DNA from: Pseudomonas sp. SL4(2022)
GTDB lineage: Bacteria > Pseudomonadota > Gammaproteobacteria > Pseudomonadales > Pseudomonadaceae
Direction: 5' to 3'
NCBI RefSeq assembly: GCF_026625725.1
Contig: NZ_CP113060.1
Span: forward strand, 1,928,001 to 1,992,000
Length of the DNA stretch: 64,000 bases
Shown here: positions 50,160 to 59,774 of the stretch, one piece after another
Layout: the number at the start of each line of letters is the position of its first letter
Numbering within the stretch: the first letter of the stretch is position 1
Program-made: the position numbers and the translations under genes
Notes under the pieces: model-generated
Database searches by the model: none
Told to the model about the DNA's origin: nothing
The model's input: only the letters and a program-made list of their open reading frames with translations

Positions 50160-50293
50160 GTTGGGTCGGGCCACGTGGGTCGGGCCACGTTGGTTGAGCG
50201 TAGCGAAGCCCAGCAGGGCGTGCGCAGCGCTCCGCCCGGCGATCTTGTTTATACCTCGTTGGGCTTCGTCGCAGGCTCCTCAAGCCAACCTAC
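50156..50293. repeat. MITE-like element with 9-bp terminal inverted repeats
   Basis: GTAGGTTGG (50156-50164) and CCAACCTAC (50285-50293) are perfect inverted repeats bounding 138 bp. Inside are two adjacent 14-bp direct repeats (50163-50176 and 50177-50190) and an inner inverted pair, CGAAGCCCA (50204-50212) with TGGGCTTCG (50260-50268). It carries no ORF. The layout is that of a miniature non-autonomous mobile element; no flanking target duplication was identified. Confidence 0.6.
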
Positions 50294-50307
50294 CCAGCTT
50301 CTTGCCG

Positions 50308-50796
50308 TTAATCGGCAATCGGCAGGCTCAGGCTTTCTTTCACTTCTTCCATGACGATGTAGCTCTTCGACTCACGCACGTGCGGCAGCTTGAGCAGGAT
50401 GTCGCCGAGCAGCTTGCGGTAGCTGGCCATCTCGTTGATGCGCGCCTTCACCAGGTAGTCGAAGTCGCCTGACACCAAGTGGCATTCGAGCACGTGCGGC
50501 AGCTTGAGCACGGCGCGGCGGAACTCCTCGAAGGTGTCGCCGGACTTGTAGTCCAGGCTGATCTCGACAAACACCAACAGGCTGGCCTTGAGTTGCTGCG
50601 GGTTGAGCCGGGCGTGGTAGCCCATGATGATGCCTTCGCGCTCCAGGCGGCGTACGCGTTCGGTGCAGGGTGTGGTCGACAGGCCGACCCGCTCACCCAG
50701 CTCGGTAAAGCTGATGCGCCCGTCTTCCTGCAGGATGCGCAGGATATTGCGGTCGATCTTGTCCAGTTCGCGGCGGCTCTGATGTTGGGTGCGCAC
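50308..50796 (-). CDS. dadR: Lrp/AsnC-family regulator of D-amino-acid catabolism (DadR)
   Basis: A 162-residue Lrp protein. The N-terminal HTH (about 8-68) is DKIDRNILRILQEDGRISFTELGERVGLSTTPCTERVRRLEREGIIMGY, and the C-terminal ligand-binding (RAM) domain includes HVLECHLVSGDFDYLVKARINEM. The start is the GTG at 50796, preceded by GAGGGG; a longer frame upstream to 50844 is rejected. In P. aeruginosa DadR activates dadAX in response to alanine. It diverges from dadA across 155 bp, the expected arrangement. Confidence 0.92.
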   Translation of the reverse strand: MRTQHQSRRELDKIDRNILRILQEDGRISFTELGERVGLSTTPCTERVRRLEREGIIMGYHARLNPQQLKASLLVFVEISLDYKSGDTFEEFRRAVLKLPHVLECHLVSGDFDYLVKARINEMASYRKLLGDILLKLPHVRESKSYIVMEEVKESLSLPIAD

Positions 50797-50886
50797 GGTG
50801 GATACCCCTCTGTAGAAGGCGATTTTGCCCAGAATTGTCGCCAAATATAGCTATTTATATAGTGAAAAGCACTGCCGATCTCTTCC

Positions 50887-50892
50887 TATACT
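50887..50892 (+). promoter_or_regulatory. -10 box of a probable dadA promoter
   Basis: TATACT lies 59 bp before dadA with no good -35 (GAAAAG at 50664-type spacing is weak), as expected of an activator-dependent promoter. The AT-rich stretch just upstream (about 50844-50866, with an imperfect palindrome around ATATAGCTATTTATAT) is a candidate DadR/Lrp binding site. Confidence 0.4.
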
Positions 50893-50951
50893 GCGCTCAA
50901 TTGTGATCTCAGGAATTATCCGTCGCGCATAGTCGCGGCGAGGAGAGCGGC

Positions 50952-52250
50952 ATGCGGGTTTTAGTTCTCGGCAGCGGTGTGATTGGTACAGCCAGTGCGT
51001 ATTACCTGGCGCGTCAGGGTTTTGAAGTGGTGGTGGTCGACCGGCAGCATGCCCCGGCCATGGAAACCAGCTTCGCCAATGCCGGCCAGGTGTCCCCTGG
51101 CTACGCCTCGCCATGGGCTGCCCCGGGCGTGCCGCTGAAAGCCATCAAGTGGCTGCTGCAAAAACACGCACCGCTGGCGATCAAGGCCACCGCCGATATC
51201 GACCAATACCTGTGGATGGCGCAGATGCTGCGCAACTGCACCTCCAGCCGTTACGCGGTGAACAAGGAGCGCATGGTGCGTTTGTCCGAGTACAGCCGCG
51301 ACTGCCTCGACGAGCTGCGTGCGGAAACCGGCATCGCCTATGAAGGCCGCAGCCTGGGTACCACCCAGCTGTTCCGCACCCAGGCGCAACTGGATAACGC
51401 GGCGAAAGACATCGCCGTGCTGCAGCAATCCGGTGTGCCCTATGAACTGCTCGACCGCGCTGGCATTGCCCGCGTTGAGCCGGCCCTGGCCGCAGTCACC
51501 GACAAACTGGCCGGCGCGCTGCGTCTGCCCAACGACCAGACCGGCGATTGCCAGCTGTTCACCACCAAATTGGCCGAGATGGCCAAGGCACTGGGGGTGG
51601 AATTCCGCTTCGGTCAGGACATTCAGCGTATCGACGCCGTGGGCGACCGGGTCAATGGCGTGTGGATCGACGGCAAGCTGGAAACCGCCGACCGCTATGT
51701 GCTGGCGCTCGGCAGCTTCAGCCCGCAACTGCTCAAGCCGCTGGGCATCAAGGCTCCGGTGTACCCGCTCAAGGGATACTCGCTGACCGTGCCAATCACC
51801 AATGTGGCGATGGCGCCGACTTCGACCATCCTCGATGAAACCTACAAGGTGGCGATCACCCGTTTCGACAACCGCATCCGCGTCGGCGGCATGGCCGAGA
51901 TCGCCGGTTTCGACCTGAGCCTCAACCCGCGCCGTCGCGAGACCCTGGAAATGATCACCGCTGATCTCTACCCGCAGGGCGGCGACCTGAGCCAGGCCGA
52001 ATTCTGGACCGGCCTGCGCCCGGCCACCCCGGACGGCACGCCGATTGTCGGTGCCACTGGCTTGCGTAATTTGTTCCTTAACACCGGTCACGGCACACTG
52101 GGCTGGACCATGGCCTGCGGCTCCGGTCGCCTGCTTGCCGATCTGATGGCGAAAAAGCGCCCGCAGATCAGCGCCGAAGGCCTGGATATTTCCCGTTACA
52201 GCCGTTCCCAGGAGAGTCACAAGCATGTCAGTACAGCGCCTGCACACTGA
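50952..52250 (+). CDS. dadA: D-amino-acid dehydrogenase, small subunit DadA
   Basis: A 432-residue FAD enzyme that deaminates D-alanine and other D-amino acids and passes electrons to quinone. The FAD motif [28 protein letters not shown] is at the N-terminus, followed by [22 protein letters not shown], the DadA signature. The C-terminal [45 protein letters not shown] closes the flavin site. It is the first gene of the dadA-ridA-dadX run. The next gene starts 26 bp before its stop. Confidence 0.96.
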   Translation: MRVLVLGSGVIGTASAYYLARQGFEVVVVDRQHAPAMETSFANAGQVSPGYASPWAAPGVPLKAIKWLLQKHAPLAIKATADIDQYLWMAQMLRNCTSSRYAVNKERMVRLSEYSRDCLDELRAETGIAYEGRSLGTTQLFRTQAQLDNAAKDIAVLQQSGVPYELLDRAGIARVEPALAAVTDKLAGALRLPNDQTGDCQLFTTKLAEMAKALGVEFRFGQDIQRIDAVGDRVNGVWIDGKLETADRYVLALGSFSPQLLKPLGIKAPVYPLKGYSLTVPITNVAMAPTSTILDETYKVAITRFDNRIRVGGMAEIAGFDLSLNPRRRETLEMITADLYPQGGDLSQAEFWTGLRPATPDGTPIVGATGLRNLFLNTGHGTLGWTMACGSGRLLADLMAKKRPQISAEGLDISRYSRSQESHKHVSTAPAH

Positions 52251-52575
52251 AAGTCGTTACAGCGAAATCGTCATCCATAACGGCACGGTCTACCTGGCCG
52301 GGCAACTGGCGGACGACTACCGCGGCGACATCGTGCAGCAAACCCGTGAAACCCTGGCCAACACCGACCGCATGCTGGCCGAGGCCGGCAGCGACAAGTC
52401 GAAGATCCTCTCTGTGACTATCTACTTGAAGGACATGGACCGTGATTACGCTGGTCTCAATCAGGTCTGGGATGCCTGGGTTGCGCCCGGCGCCGCGCCA
52501 GCGCGTGCCTGCGTCGAGGCAAAGATGTACAAGCCCGAGGTGCTGGTGGAAATGATGATCGTGGCCGCGCTATAA
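52225..52575 (+). CDS. RidA/YjgF-family protein of the dad locus
   Basis: A 116-residue RidA-family protein (RutC-like branch), distinct from the canonical ridA at 25421. Sequence: [61 protein letters not shown], with the substrate-binding arginine region reading [11 protein letters not shown]. It overlaps dadA by 26 bp, which points to translational coupling. It probably speeds hydrolysis of the imino acid made by DadA (inference). A terminator follows. Confidence 0.9.
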   Translation: MSVQRLHTESRYSEIVIHNGTVYLAGQLADDYRGDIVQQTRETLANTDRMLAEAGSDKSKILSVTIYLKDMDRDYAGLNQVWDAWVAPGAAPARACVEAKMYKPEVLVEMMIVAAL

Positions 52576-52605
52576 CGCCGCCCGTCCCGTTTGCGATACG
52601 TATTT

Positions 52606-52631
52606 GCCCGGCCATCACACCGGGCTTTTTT
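52606..52631 (+). terminator. Intrinsic terminator between the ridA-like gene and dadX
   Basis: GCCCGG (52606-52611) pairs with CCGGGC (52620-52625) around an 8-base loop, and TTTTTT follows. It lies inside the gap between the ridA-like gene and dadX, so part of the dadA message should end here. Confidence 0.85.
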
Positions 52632-52664
52632 ATAGCCTGAAAACTGCTGATAGCCGAGAACATC

Positions 52665-53738
52665 ATGCGTCCTGCCCGTGCTCTGATCGACCTGCAAGCC
52701 TTGCGTCACAACTACCAACTGGCCCGTGACGTCAGCGGCGCGCGCGCCCTGGCAGTGATCAAGGCGGATGCCTACGGCCATGGCGCGGTGCGTTGTGCGC
52801 AGGCGCTGCAGGAGCAGGCCGATGGTTTTGCCGTGGCCTGTATCGAGGAAGCACTGCAGCTGCGCGAGGCCGGTATTCGCGGGCCGATTTTGTTGCTGGA
52901 GGGCTTTTTCGAGGCCGACGAATTGCCGCTGATCGAGCAGCACGAACTGTGGTGCGTGGTGCATTCGCTGTGGCAGCTGGAGGCGATTGAGCGCAGCACT
53001 GTGCGTGGCCCGCTGACAGTCTGGCTGAAGATGGACAGCGGCATGCATCGCGTGGGGCTCAATCCTGAGGATTATCAGGCGGCCTATCAACGTTTGCTGG
53101 CCAGCGGCAAGGTGGCAAAAATTGTGTTGATGAGCCATTTCGCCCGCGCTGACGAGCTGGATTGCTCGCGCAGTGATGAGCAGTTGGCCGTGTTCCAGCA
53201 GGCGCGCCAGGGTATTGTCGCTGAGGTCAGCCTGCGCAATTCGCCAGCCGTGCTCGGTTTGCCCAACGTTCCGAGTGACTGGGTGCGGCCCGGCATCATG
53301 CTCTACGGTGCCACCCCGTTCGAACAGGCGCAGGCTATGGCCGCGCGGTTGCAGCCGGTGATGACTCTGGAGTCGAAGATCATCAGCGTGCGCGAACTGC
53401 CGGCCGGTGAACCGGTGGGCTATGGCGCGCGCTTTGTCAGCGAGCGGCCGACCCGCGTCGGTGTGGTCGCCATGGGCTATGCCGATGGCTACCCACGTCA
53501 TGCGCCGACCGGCACGCCCGTGGCGGTGGACGGCCAACTGACCCGCTTGATCGGTCGCGTGTCGATGGACATGCTCACCGTCGATTTGACCGATCTGCCA
53601 CAAGCGGGCCTGGGCAGCCGGGTCGAGCTGTGGGGTAAACAGGTGCTGGCCAGCGACGTGGCCACCCAGGCGGGCAGTATTCCCTATCAGCTTTTCTGCA
53701 ACCTGCGGCGGGCGCCGCTGCTCTACCTCGGGCACTAA
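52665..53738 (+). CDS. dadX: Alanine racemase (catabolic, DadX-type)
   Basis: A 357-residue PLP-dependent alanine racemase. The PLP lysine is in [13 protein letters not shown] near residue 33, and the opposing catalytic tyrosine in [30 protein letters not shown] near residue 252. Position after dadA marks it as the catabolic enzyme converting L-alanine to D-alanine for DadA; a biosynthetic Alr may be encoded elsewhere. It starts 33 bp after an intrinsic terminator, so it may need read-through or its own promoter. Confidence 0.94.
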   Translation: MRPARALIDLQALRHNYQLARDVSGARALAVIKADAYGHGAVRCAQALQEQADGFAVACIEEALQLREAGIRGPILLLEGFFEADELPLIEQHELWCVVHSLWQLEAIERSTVRGPLTVWLKMDSGMHRVGLNPEDYQAAYQRLLASGKVAKIVLMSHFARADELDCSRSDEQLAVFQQARQGIVAEVSLRNSPAVLGLPNVPSDWVRPGIMLYGATPFEQAQAMAARLQPVMTLESKIISVRELPAGEPVGYGARFVSERPTRVGVVAMGYADGYPRHAPTGTPVAVDGQLTRLIGRVSMDMLTVDLTDLPQAGLGSRVELWGKQVLASDVATQAGSIPYQLFCNLRRAPLLYLGH

Positions 53739-53795
53739 CAGCCGAGCTGTAGATGAGTTTGAACGCGAGTGTTGTAAATTCCGAACGCTATGCCA

Positions 53796-53819
53796 TGATA
53801 CGGCGACTTTTCCGTATCA
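53796..53819. promoter_or_regulatory. Candidate operator upstream of pauR
   Basis: TGATACGG (53796-53803) and CCGTATCA (53812-53819) form a perfect 8-bp inverted repeat 21 bp before the pauR start codon. A possible -35 (TTGTAA, 53772-53777) precedes it by 18 bp, so the left arm falls where the -10 would be. This fits an autoregulatory site or a leader hairpin. Confidence 0.45.
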
Positions 53820-53840
53820 CTCCCAAGGGGGACTCCAGCA

Positions 53841-54389
53841 TTGGACGTCGGTGTTCGACTGCAATCCATTCGCAAACTCAAAGGCCTTTCCCAGCGTGAA
53901 CTCGCCAAGCGGGCGGGCGTCACCAACAGCACCATTTCGATGATCGAGAAGAACAGCGTAAGCCCTTCGATCAGTTCGTTGAAAAAGGTGTTGGCGGGTA
54001 TCCCCATGTCTCTGGTGGAGTTTTTCTCCCTGGATGTGGAGCAGGACAGTCAGGCTCAGGTGGTCTATCGTGCTGCCGAACTTACCGATATTTGCAGCGG
54101 CGCCATCACCATGAAACTGGTGGGCAAGGCGCATCCCAGTCGTGCCATTTCCTTCCTTGATGAAACCTACCCCAGTGGTTCCGACACCGGCGACGAAATG
54201 TACGCTCATGAAGGTGAAGAGGCTGGCATGCTGGTCGAGGGCAAGCTGGAGCTGACCGTCGGCGACGAGGTTTTCATCCTCGAGCCAGGTGACAGCTACT
54301 ATTTCGAGAGCAGCAAGCCGCATCGTTTCCGTAATCCGTTCGAGCAACCGGCCCGGTTGATTAGCGCCACCACACCGGCCAACTTCTAA
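53841..54389 (+). CDS. pauR: XRE-cupin regulator of polyamine catabolism PauR
   Basis: A 182-residue regulator. The XRE HTH (about 1-65) is MDVGVRLQSIRKLKGLSQRELAKRAGVTNSTISMIEKNSVSPSISSLKKVL, followed by a cupin domain (about 110-178: YAHEGEEAGMLVEGKLELTVGDEVFILEPGDSYYFESSKPHRFRN). The start is TTG with GGGGGA upstream. In P. aeruginosa the orthologous PauR (next to cytochrome c5 and dadX) represses gamma-glutamyl-polyamine genes, with putrescine or cadaverine as inducers. The flanking order is the same here. Confidence 0.9.
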   Translation: MDVGVRLQSIRKLKGLSQRELAKRAGVTNSTISMIEKNSVSPSISSLKKVLAGIPMSLVEFFSLDVEQDSQAQVVYRAAELTDICSGAITMKLVGKAHPSRAISFLDETYPSGSDTGDEMYAHEGEEAGMLVEGKLELTVGDEVFILEPGDSYYFESSKPHRFRNPFEQPARLISATTPANF

Positions 54390-54558
54390 GTCGCATTGAT
54401 GAATCCGCCACGGTTCAGGGAAACACGGCCGTTTCCTGGCGGTTGGAAATAACCCTGCGACAATCTGGGTTGTTTCGGCCTGCACCGCTTGCCGTTATAC
54501 TGTCGCCCGCTCGCGAAACCGTGGCCGCGAGCGTGACTAGCCACGAAGAGGGTGTACC

Positions 54559-54981
54559 GTGAACCTGATTAAAAAGATCCTGGTAGCACCGGCTACCGTA
54601 TTGGCCCTGTGGGCAGTGACTGCTCAGGCCACGACCGACGATGCCATTGCCGAGCGACTGAAGCCGGTTGGCCAAGTCTGTGTGATGGGTGAAGAATGCA
54701 AGGGCGTGGGTGCTGTTGCCGTGAGTGCGGGCGGTGGTGCGCGTACTGCCGATGACATCATTGCCAAGCACTGCGGTGCTTGTCACACCCCAGGTATCCT
54801 GGGTGCGCCGAAAATTGGCGACACGGCTGCATGGAAAGAGCGCGCAGACCACCAGGGCGGCCTTGACGGCATCCTGGCCAAAGCCATTTCCGGTATCAAC
54901 GCCATGCCGCCGAAAGGCACCTGTGCCGACTGCTCGGATGACGAGCTGCGTGCCGCAATTCAGAAGATGTCCGGCCTGTAA
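54559..54981 (+). CDS. cycB: Cytochrome c5
   Basis: A 140-residue class I cytochrome c. Signal peptide KKILVAPATVLALWAVTAQA; one heme motif CGACH (Cys72, Cys75, His76) with Met116 (INAMPPKG) as the other axial ligand; and the extra pair C122/C125 (TCADC), which forms the disulfide typical of c5. The start is GTG with GAAGAGGG before it. It is periplasmic and may be membrane-attached, carrying electrons to terminal oxidases. Confidence 0.92.
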   Translation: MNLIKKILVAPATVLALWAVTAQATTDDAIAERLKPVGQVCVMGEECKGVGAVAVSAGGGARTADDIIAKHCGACHTPGILGAPKIGDTAAWKERADHQGGLDGILAKAISGINAMPPKGTCADCSDDELRAAIQKMSGL

Positions 54982-55000
54982 CACGCCTGACGCTGCTGTG

Positions 55001-55029
55001 AAAAAGCCGCCTGAACAGGCGGCTTTTTT
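55001..55029. terminator. Bidirectional intrinsic terminator
   Basis: A perfect 12-bp stem (55001-55012 with 55017-55028) with loop GAAC has A5 and T6 flanks. It ends cycB and the convergent xpt. Confidence 0.92.
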
Positions 55030-55076
55030 GTGGGCGCTAGAAACGGCTCAAGGCAATTCCCGGTGGGCTGCGGCCC

Positions 55077-55766
<690 letters not shown>

Positions 55767-57776
55767 TTATTTTTTTAGCATTGCACGCATATTGGCCAGC
55801 GCCGAATTGCCGGTGGCGGCCTTGACCTCGGGTGCGGCGTCTTCCAGGCCTTCCCAGACCAGGTCTTCGGGTGGCAGTTCATCGAGGAAACGGCTCGGTG
55901 AACAGTCGATGATTTCGCCGTACTGCTTGCGCTTGGCGGCGAAGGTCATGGTCAGGTTGCGTTTGGCGCGGGTGATGCCGACGTAGGCCAGGCGCCGCTC
56001 TTCCTCGACTGTATCGGCCTCGATGCTGGAGCGGTGCGGAAGAATTTCCTCCTCCACACCGAGGATGTACACCGAGGGATATTCCAGGCCTTTGGAGGCG
56101 TGCAGGGTCATCATCTGTACGCCTTCCGCGCCTTCTTCCTCTTCCTGCTGACGTTCGAGCATGTCACGCAACACCAGTTTGCCGATGGCATCCTCGATGG
56201 TCATCTCGCCGTCTTCGTCGCGTTCCAGGGTATTTTTCAGGGCCTCGACGAGGAACCAGACGTTGCCCATGCGGGCCTCGGCGACCTTGTCGCTGGAGGC
56301 GTTCTGGCGCAGCCAGTTCTCGTAGTCGATGTCCATCACCATGCTGCGAATGGCGGCAATCGGGTCGTTCTGCGCGCACTCCTGGCGCACCCGGTCCATC
56401 CAGGTGGTAAAGCGTGCCAGGCGTTCGGTGTAGCGCGCATCCAGCTGTTCGCCCAGGCCGATTTCGCCGGCGGCAGCGTACATGCTGATTTTGCGGCTGG
56501 TGGCGTAGTTGCCGAGCTTTTCCAATGTGGTCGAGCCGATCTCGCGGCGCGGTACGTTGATCACGCGCAGAAAGGCGTTGTCATCATCCGGGTTGACCAG
56601 CAGGCGGAAGTAACTCATCAAGTCCTTCACCTCCTGGCGGGCGAAGAAGCTGGTGCCGCCCGAGAGGCGATAGGGAATCTGATGGTGCTGCAATTTCAGC
56701 TCCATCAGCTTGGCCTGGTAGTTGCCGCGGTAGAGGATGGCGTAATCGCTGTAAGGGCGCTGGGTGCGCAGGTGTTCGGTGAGGATTTCCAGGGCCACCC
56801 GTTCACACTCGGCGTCTTCGTTGCGGCAGCGGATCACGCGGATCTCGTCGCCCATGCCCATCTCGCTCCACAGCTGTTTCTCGAAGGCATGCGGGTTGTT
56901 GGCAATGAGGATGTTGGCGCACTTGAGGATGCGGCTGGTGGAGCGGTAGTTCTGCTCCAGCATCACCACCTTCAACGAGGGGTAATCCTCTTTCAGCAGC
57001 ATCAGGTTTTCCGGGCGCGCACCGCGCCAGGCGTAGATCGACTGGTCATCGTCGCCGACCACGGTGAACTGGTTGCGCATGCCCACCAGCAGCTTCACCA
57101 GCAGATACTGGCTGGCGTTGGTGTCCTGGTATTCGTCGACCAGCAGGTAACGGATGCGGTTCTGCCATTTTTCCAGGATGTCGGCGTGCTCCTGAAACAG
57201 CATCACCGGCAGCAGGATCAGGTCGTTGAAGTCCACGGCGTTGTAGGCACGCAGGGTACGCTGGTAGTGCAGGTAGACGATGGCGGCGGTTTGCTCCTTG
57301 GGATTGCGCGCGCCTGCCAGTGCCTGTTCAGGCAGGATCAGGTCATTTTTCCAGCTGTCGATGTAGTTCTTGATCTCGTCCGCACCGTCATCACCGGCAT
57401 ATTCCTTCTGCATGATGTCGGTCAGCAGTGCCTTGATATCGCCATCATCGAAGATCGAGAACCCCGGTTTGTAGCCCAGGCGCGCGTATTCCTTGCGGAT
57501 GATATTCATGCCCAGATTGTGGAAGGTTGACACCGTCAGGCCGCGGGCTTCGGGGCCTTTGAGCAGACTGCCGACACGCTCTTTCATTTCCCGCGCGGCC
57601 TTGTTGGTAAAGGTCATGGCAACGATATGGCGGGCCTGGATGCCACAGTTTTGCACCAGGTGGGCGATCTTGCGGGTGATCACGCTGGTCTTGCCGGAGC
57701 CTGCGCCGGCGAGCACCAAAAGTGGGCCGCCGACATAGTTCACGGCTTCCTGTTGCCGAGGGTTCAGTCGGGACAT
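55767..57776 (-). CDS. rep: ATP-dependent DNA helicase Rep
   Basis: A 669-residue UvrD/Rep helicase. Walker A AGAGSGKTS is at residues 23-31, motif II is LLVDEYQDTNASQYLL, and the C-terminal part has MTLHASKGLEYPSVYILGVEEEILPHRSS and EEERRLAYVGITRAKRNL. The closeness to E. coli Rep in length and the sequence DQSIYAWRGARPENLMLL support Rep rather than UvrD. It helps replication forks pass protein blocks. It is transcribed away from the GGDEF-EAL gene. Confidence 0.94.
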   Translation of the reverse strand: MSRLNPRQQEAVNYVGGPLLVLAGAGSGKTSVITRKIAHLVQNCGIQARHIVAMTFTNKAAREMKERVGSLLKGPEARGLTVSTFHNLGMNIIRKEYARLGYKPGFSIFDDGDIKALLTDIMQKEYAGDDGADEIKNYIDSWKNDLILPEQALAGARNPKEQTAAIVYLHYQRTLRAYNAVDFNDLILLPVMLFQEHADILEKWQNRIRYLLVDEYQDTNASQYLLVKLLVGMRNQFTVVGDDDQSIYAWRGARPENLMLLKEDYPSLKVVMLEQNYRSTSRILKCANILIANNPHAFEKQLWSEMGMGDEIRVIRCRNEDAECERVALEILTEHLRTQRPYSDYAILYRGNYQAKLMELKLQHHQIPYRLSGGTSFFARQEVKDLMSYFRLLVNPDDDNAFLRVINVPRREIGSTTLEKLGNYATSRKISMYAAAGEIGLGEQLDARYTERLARFTTWMDRVRQECAQNDPIAAIRSMVMDIDYENWLRQNASSDKVAEARMGNVWFLVEALKNTLERDEDGEMTIEDAIGKLVLRDMLERQQEEEEGAEGVQMMTLHASKGLEYPSVYILGVEEEILPHRSSIEADTVEEERRLAYVGITRAKRNLTMTFAAKRKQYGEIIDCSPSRFLDELPPEDLVWEGLEDAAPEVKAATGNSALANMRAMLKK

Positions 57777-58039
57777 GGAGTCAATCGTCAGGGCAAATGG
57801 GCGCGCATTTTAACAGGCCTGGCGCTTTCTGCTGTGACCATCTGGAAGTGTGTTGCACTGCACATAATGGCAAACAGCCAGGCTTGGTTAATTTTCCTAA
57901 TCCAGTACTCTGGTGCCACTTCGGGTCCTTGCCATGCCGCAGGGCGCGCCACTGACACAAGGATGTGCGTGATTAGACGTCGATTACGACGCATCCGAGC
58001 GGGTTCAAAGCTCTTTATTTGTGCAGTGGGGGAAGTTGT

Positions 58040-59713
58040 TTGTCCGCGTTCGTCGAACCATTACGGTTGCTTTTGCTGGCGGAAACGCCGGGCTGGGCGC
58101 AGTTGCTGCGCGAGCGCCTGAGCACGCTAGGCAGTGGCTATGCCCTGATCACCGCACCGTCCTGGGAAGCGGCCAGCGCGCTGTTTGATTCCCCCAGCAA
58201 CGCCTTGCTGCTGACCACGCCGCGTCATCTGCCCGCATCCGGGCGCTGCTCCCTGCCGATTGTCCTGCTGTTGGATGCCGAGCCCGACGTCGAGCCCGAG
58301 GGTATCTGCGACTGGCTGGTGCGTCATCAGCTCAGCAGCGAGGTGCTACGCCGCTGCCTGCGCTATGCCCGTGAATACGGCAAACTCAACGACACCTTGC
58401 AGCGCCTGGCGGATCAGGATGCCCTGACCGGCATTGCCAATCGGCAAGGATTCCAGACCCTGTTGGCCGCGCGCCTGGCCGAGTATGAAGGCCGTGGCCT
58501 GACCCTCGGCCACCTCGATCTGGACAACTTCCGCCACGCCAACGATGCCCTCGGCTACCAAGGTGGCGACAGTCTGATTCTGCAAGTGGTGTCGCGGATC
58601 AAGGCGCAGCTGCAGGCAGGCGACCAGGTGGCGCGCCTGGGCAGCGATGAATTTGCCTTGCTGATCGACAGCCGTCGCGACCCGCAGCGCGCAGAGCGCT
58701 TAGCCGCGCAGATTACCGAAGCCCTTGGCGAGCCCTACTGGATTGACGGCGAAAGTCTGCTGATCGGTTGCAGCCTCGGCCTGGCCCATTCCCGCGCCAC
58801 AAGCAGCGCCGACCCACTGATGTGGCACGCGCATATCGCCATGCAGCAGGCTAAGAGCCAGCAGGGCTGCTCTTTTCATGTTTATGACGAGCGGATCAAC
58901 CGCAGCGCGCGCAACCAGGCTGACCTGGAAAGCGAGCTGCGTCGCGCCCTGCGCCGTGACGAGCTGGAGCTGCACTACCAGCCGCGCCTGTGTTTACAAA
59001 CCGGACGCATCCTCGGCCTGGAAGCGCTGGTGCGCTGGCGCCACAGCGTGCATGGTCTGCTGGCACCCAATGAATTTGTACCGCTGGCTGAGGAAAGCGG
59101 ACTGATCGTACCGCTCGGTTACTGGGTGATCAGCCGTGCGCTGCGCGATATGCAGTGGCTACGCGGGCGCGGCTTGCCGGCACTGCATATGGCGGTCAAC
59201 CTGTCGTTTCGCCAGTTTCAGGACAGCCAGCTGCTGCCAACCCTCAGCCGTCTGATTGAAGAGCGCGGCGTCGATGCGCAGTGGCTGGAGTTCGAGCTGA
59301 CTGAAACCGCCGTGATGCGCCGCAGCGATCAGGTGCAGCAGACCATGCTGGCCCTGGGGCGTCTCGGCGTGCGCTTCTCGTTGGACGATTTCGGCACCGG
59401 CTTCTCCTCCTTCGTGCACCTGAACAACCTGCCGATCACCCTGCTGAAGATCGACAAGAGCTTTGTCGGCGGCATGTGTGAGCGTGCGGAGAACCGGCAA
59501 TTGGTGCGGGCGATGATCAATCTGGCGCACAACCTCAACCTGCAGGTGGTGGGTGAGGGCGTGGAGAATGCCGAACAACTGGCGCTGCTGCGTCAGTACG
59601 GTTGTGACCAGGTGCAGGGGTACCTGATCAGCAAGGCCTTGCCGCTCCCGGAACTGGCGCGTTTTCTGGTGTTTGGCATGCGCCAGCCGTTGCTCGGCTT
59701 GCATAACGGCTGA
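58040..59713 (+). CDS. GGDEF-EAL protein, probably a c-di-GMP phosphodiesterase
   Basis: A 557-residue signalling protein. Order: an N-terminal receiver-like or unassigned part (about 1-120), a GGDEF domain (about 125-290) whose site reads RLGSDEF in place of GGDEF, and an EAL domain (about 300-550) with LGLEALVRW, NLSFRQF, ELTETAVM, DDFGTGFSSF, KIDKSFV and VGEGVEN all intact. The predicted activity is hydrolysis of c-di-GMP, with the GGDEF part as a possible regulatory module. In P. aeruginosa the gene in this place is the phosphodiesterase ProE, to my recollection. Start chosen: TTG 58040 with GGGGGA upstream; TTG 58019 is possible. Confidence 0.85.
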   Translation: MSAFVEPLRLLLLAETPGWAQLLRERLSTLGSGYALITAPSWEAASALFDSPSNALLLTTPRHLPASGRCSLPIVLLLDAEPDVEPEGICDWLVRHQLSSEVLRRCLRYAREYGKLNDTLQRLADQDALTGIANRQGFQTLLAARLAEYEGRGLTLGHLDLDNFRHANDALGYQGGDSLILQVVSRIKAQLQAGDQVARLGSDEFALLIDSRRDPQRAERLAAQITEALGEPYWIDGESLLIGCSLGLAHSRATSSADPLMWHAHIAMQQAKSQQGCSFHVYDERINRSARNQADLESELRRALRRDELELHYQPRLCLQTGRILGLEALVRWRHSVHGLLAPNEFVPLAEESGLIVPLGYWVISRALRDMQWLRGRGLPALHMAVNLSFRQFQDSQLLPTLSRLIEERGVDAQWLEFELTETAVMRRSDQVQQTMLALGRLGVRFSLDDFGTGFSSFVHLNNLPITLLKIDKSFVGGMCERAENRQLVRAMINLAHNLNLQVVGEGVENAEQLALLRQYGCDQVQGYLISKALPLPELARFLVFGMRQPLLGLHNG

Positions 59714-59729
59714 GCGACTCGCTGATGGA

Positions 59730-59766
59730 ACAAGGCCCGCTATGTCTGCGGGCCTTGTCGTTTTTT
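59730..59766 (+). terminator. Intrinsic terminator after the GGDEF-EAL gene
   Basis: An 11-bp stem (59730-59740 with 59748-59758) with loop TATGTCT is followed by CG and T6. It ends the GGDEF-EAL transcript before the convergent pbpG. Confidence 0.88.
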
Positions 59767-59774
59767 GGGGGGGC

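Noticed and set aside
52225..52575. Possible frameshift or misassembly at the dadA-ridA overlap
   Set aside because: Both reading frames are complete to their family ends and each has normal motifs, so the 26-bp overlap is genuine.
56034..57530. 498-codon open frame opposite rep
   Set aside because: Antisense shadow; valine- and histidine-rich reading of helicase codons.
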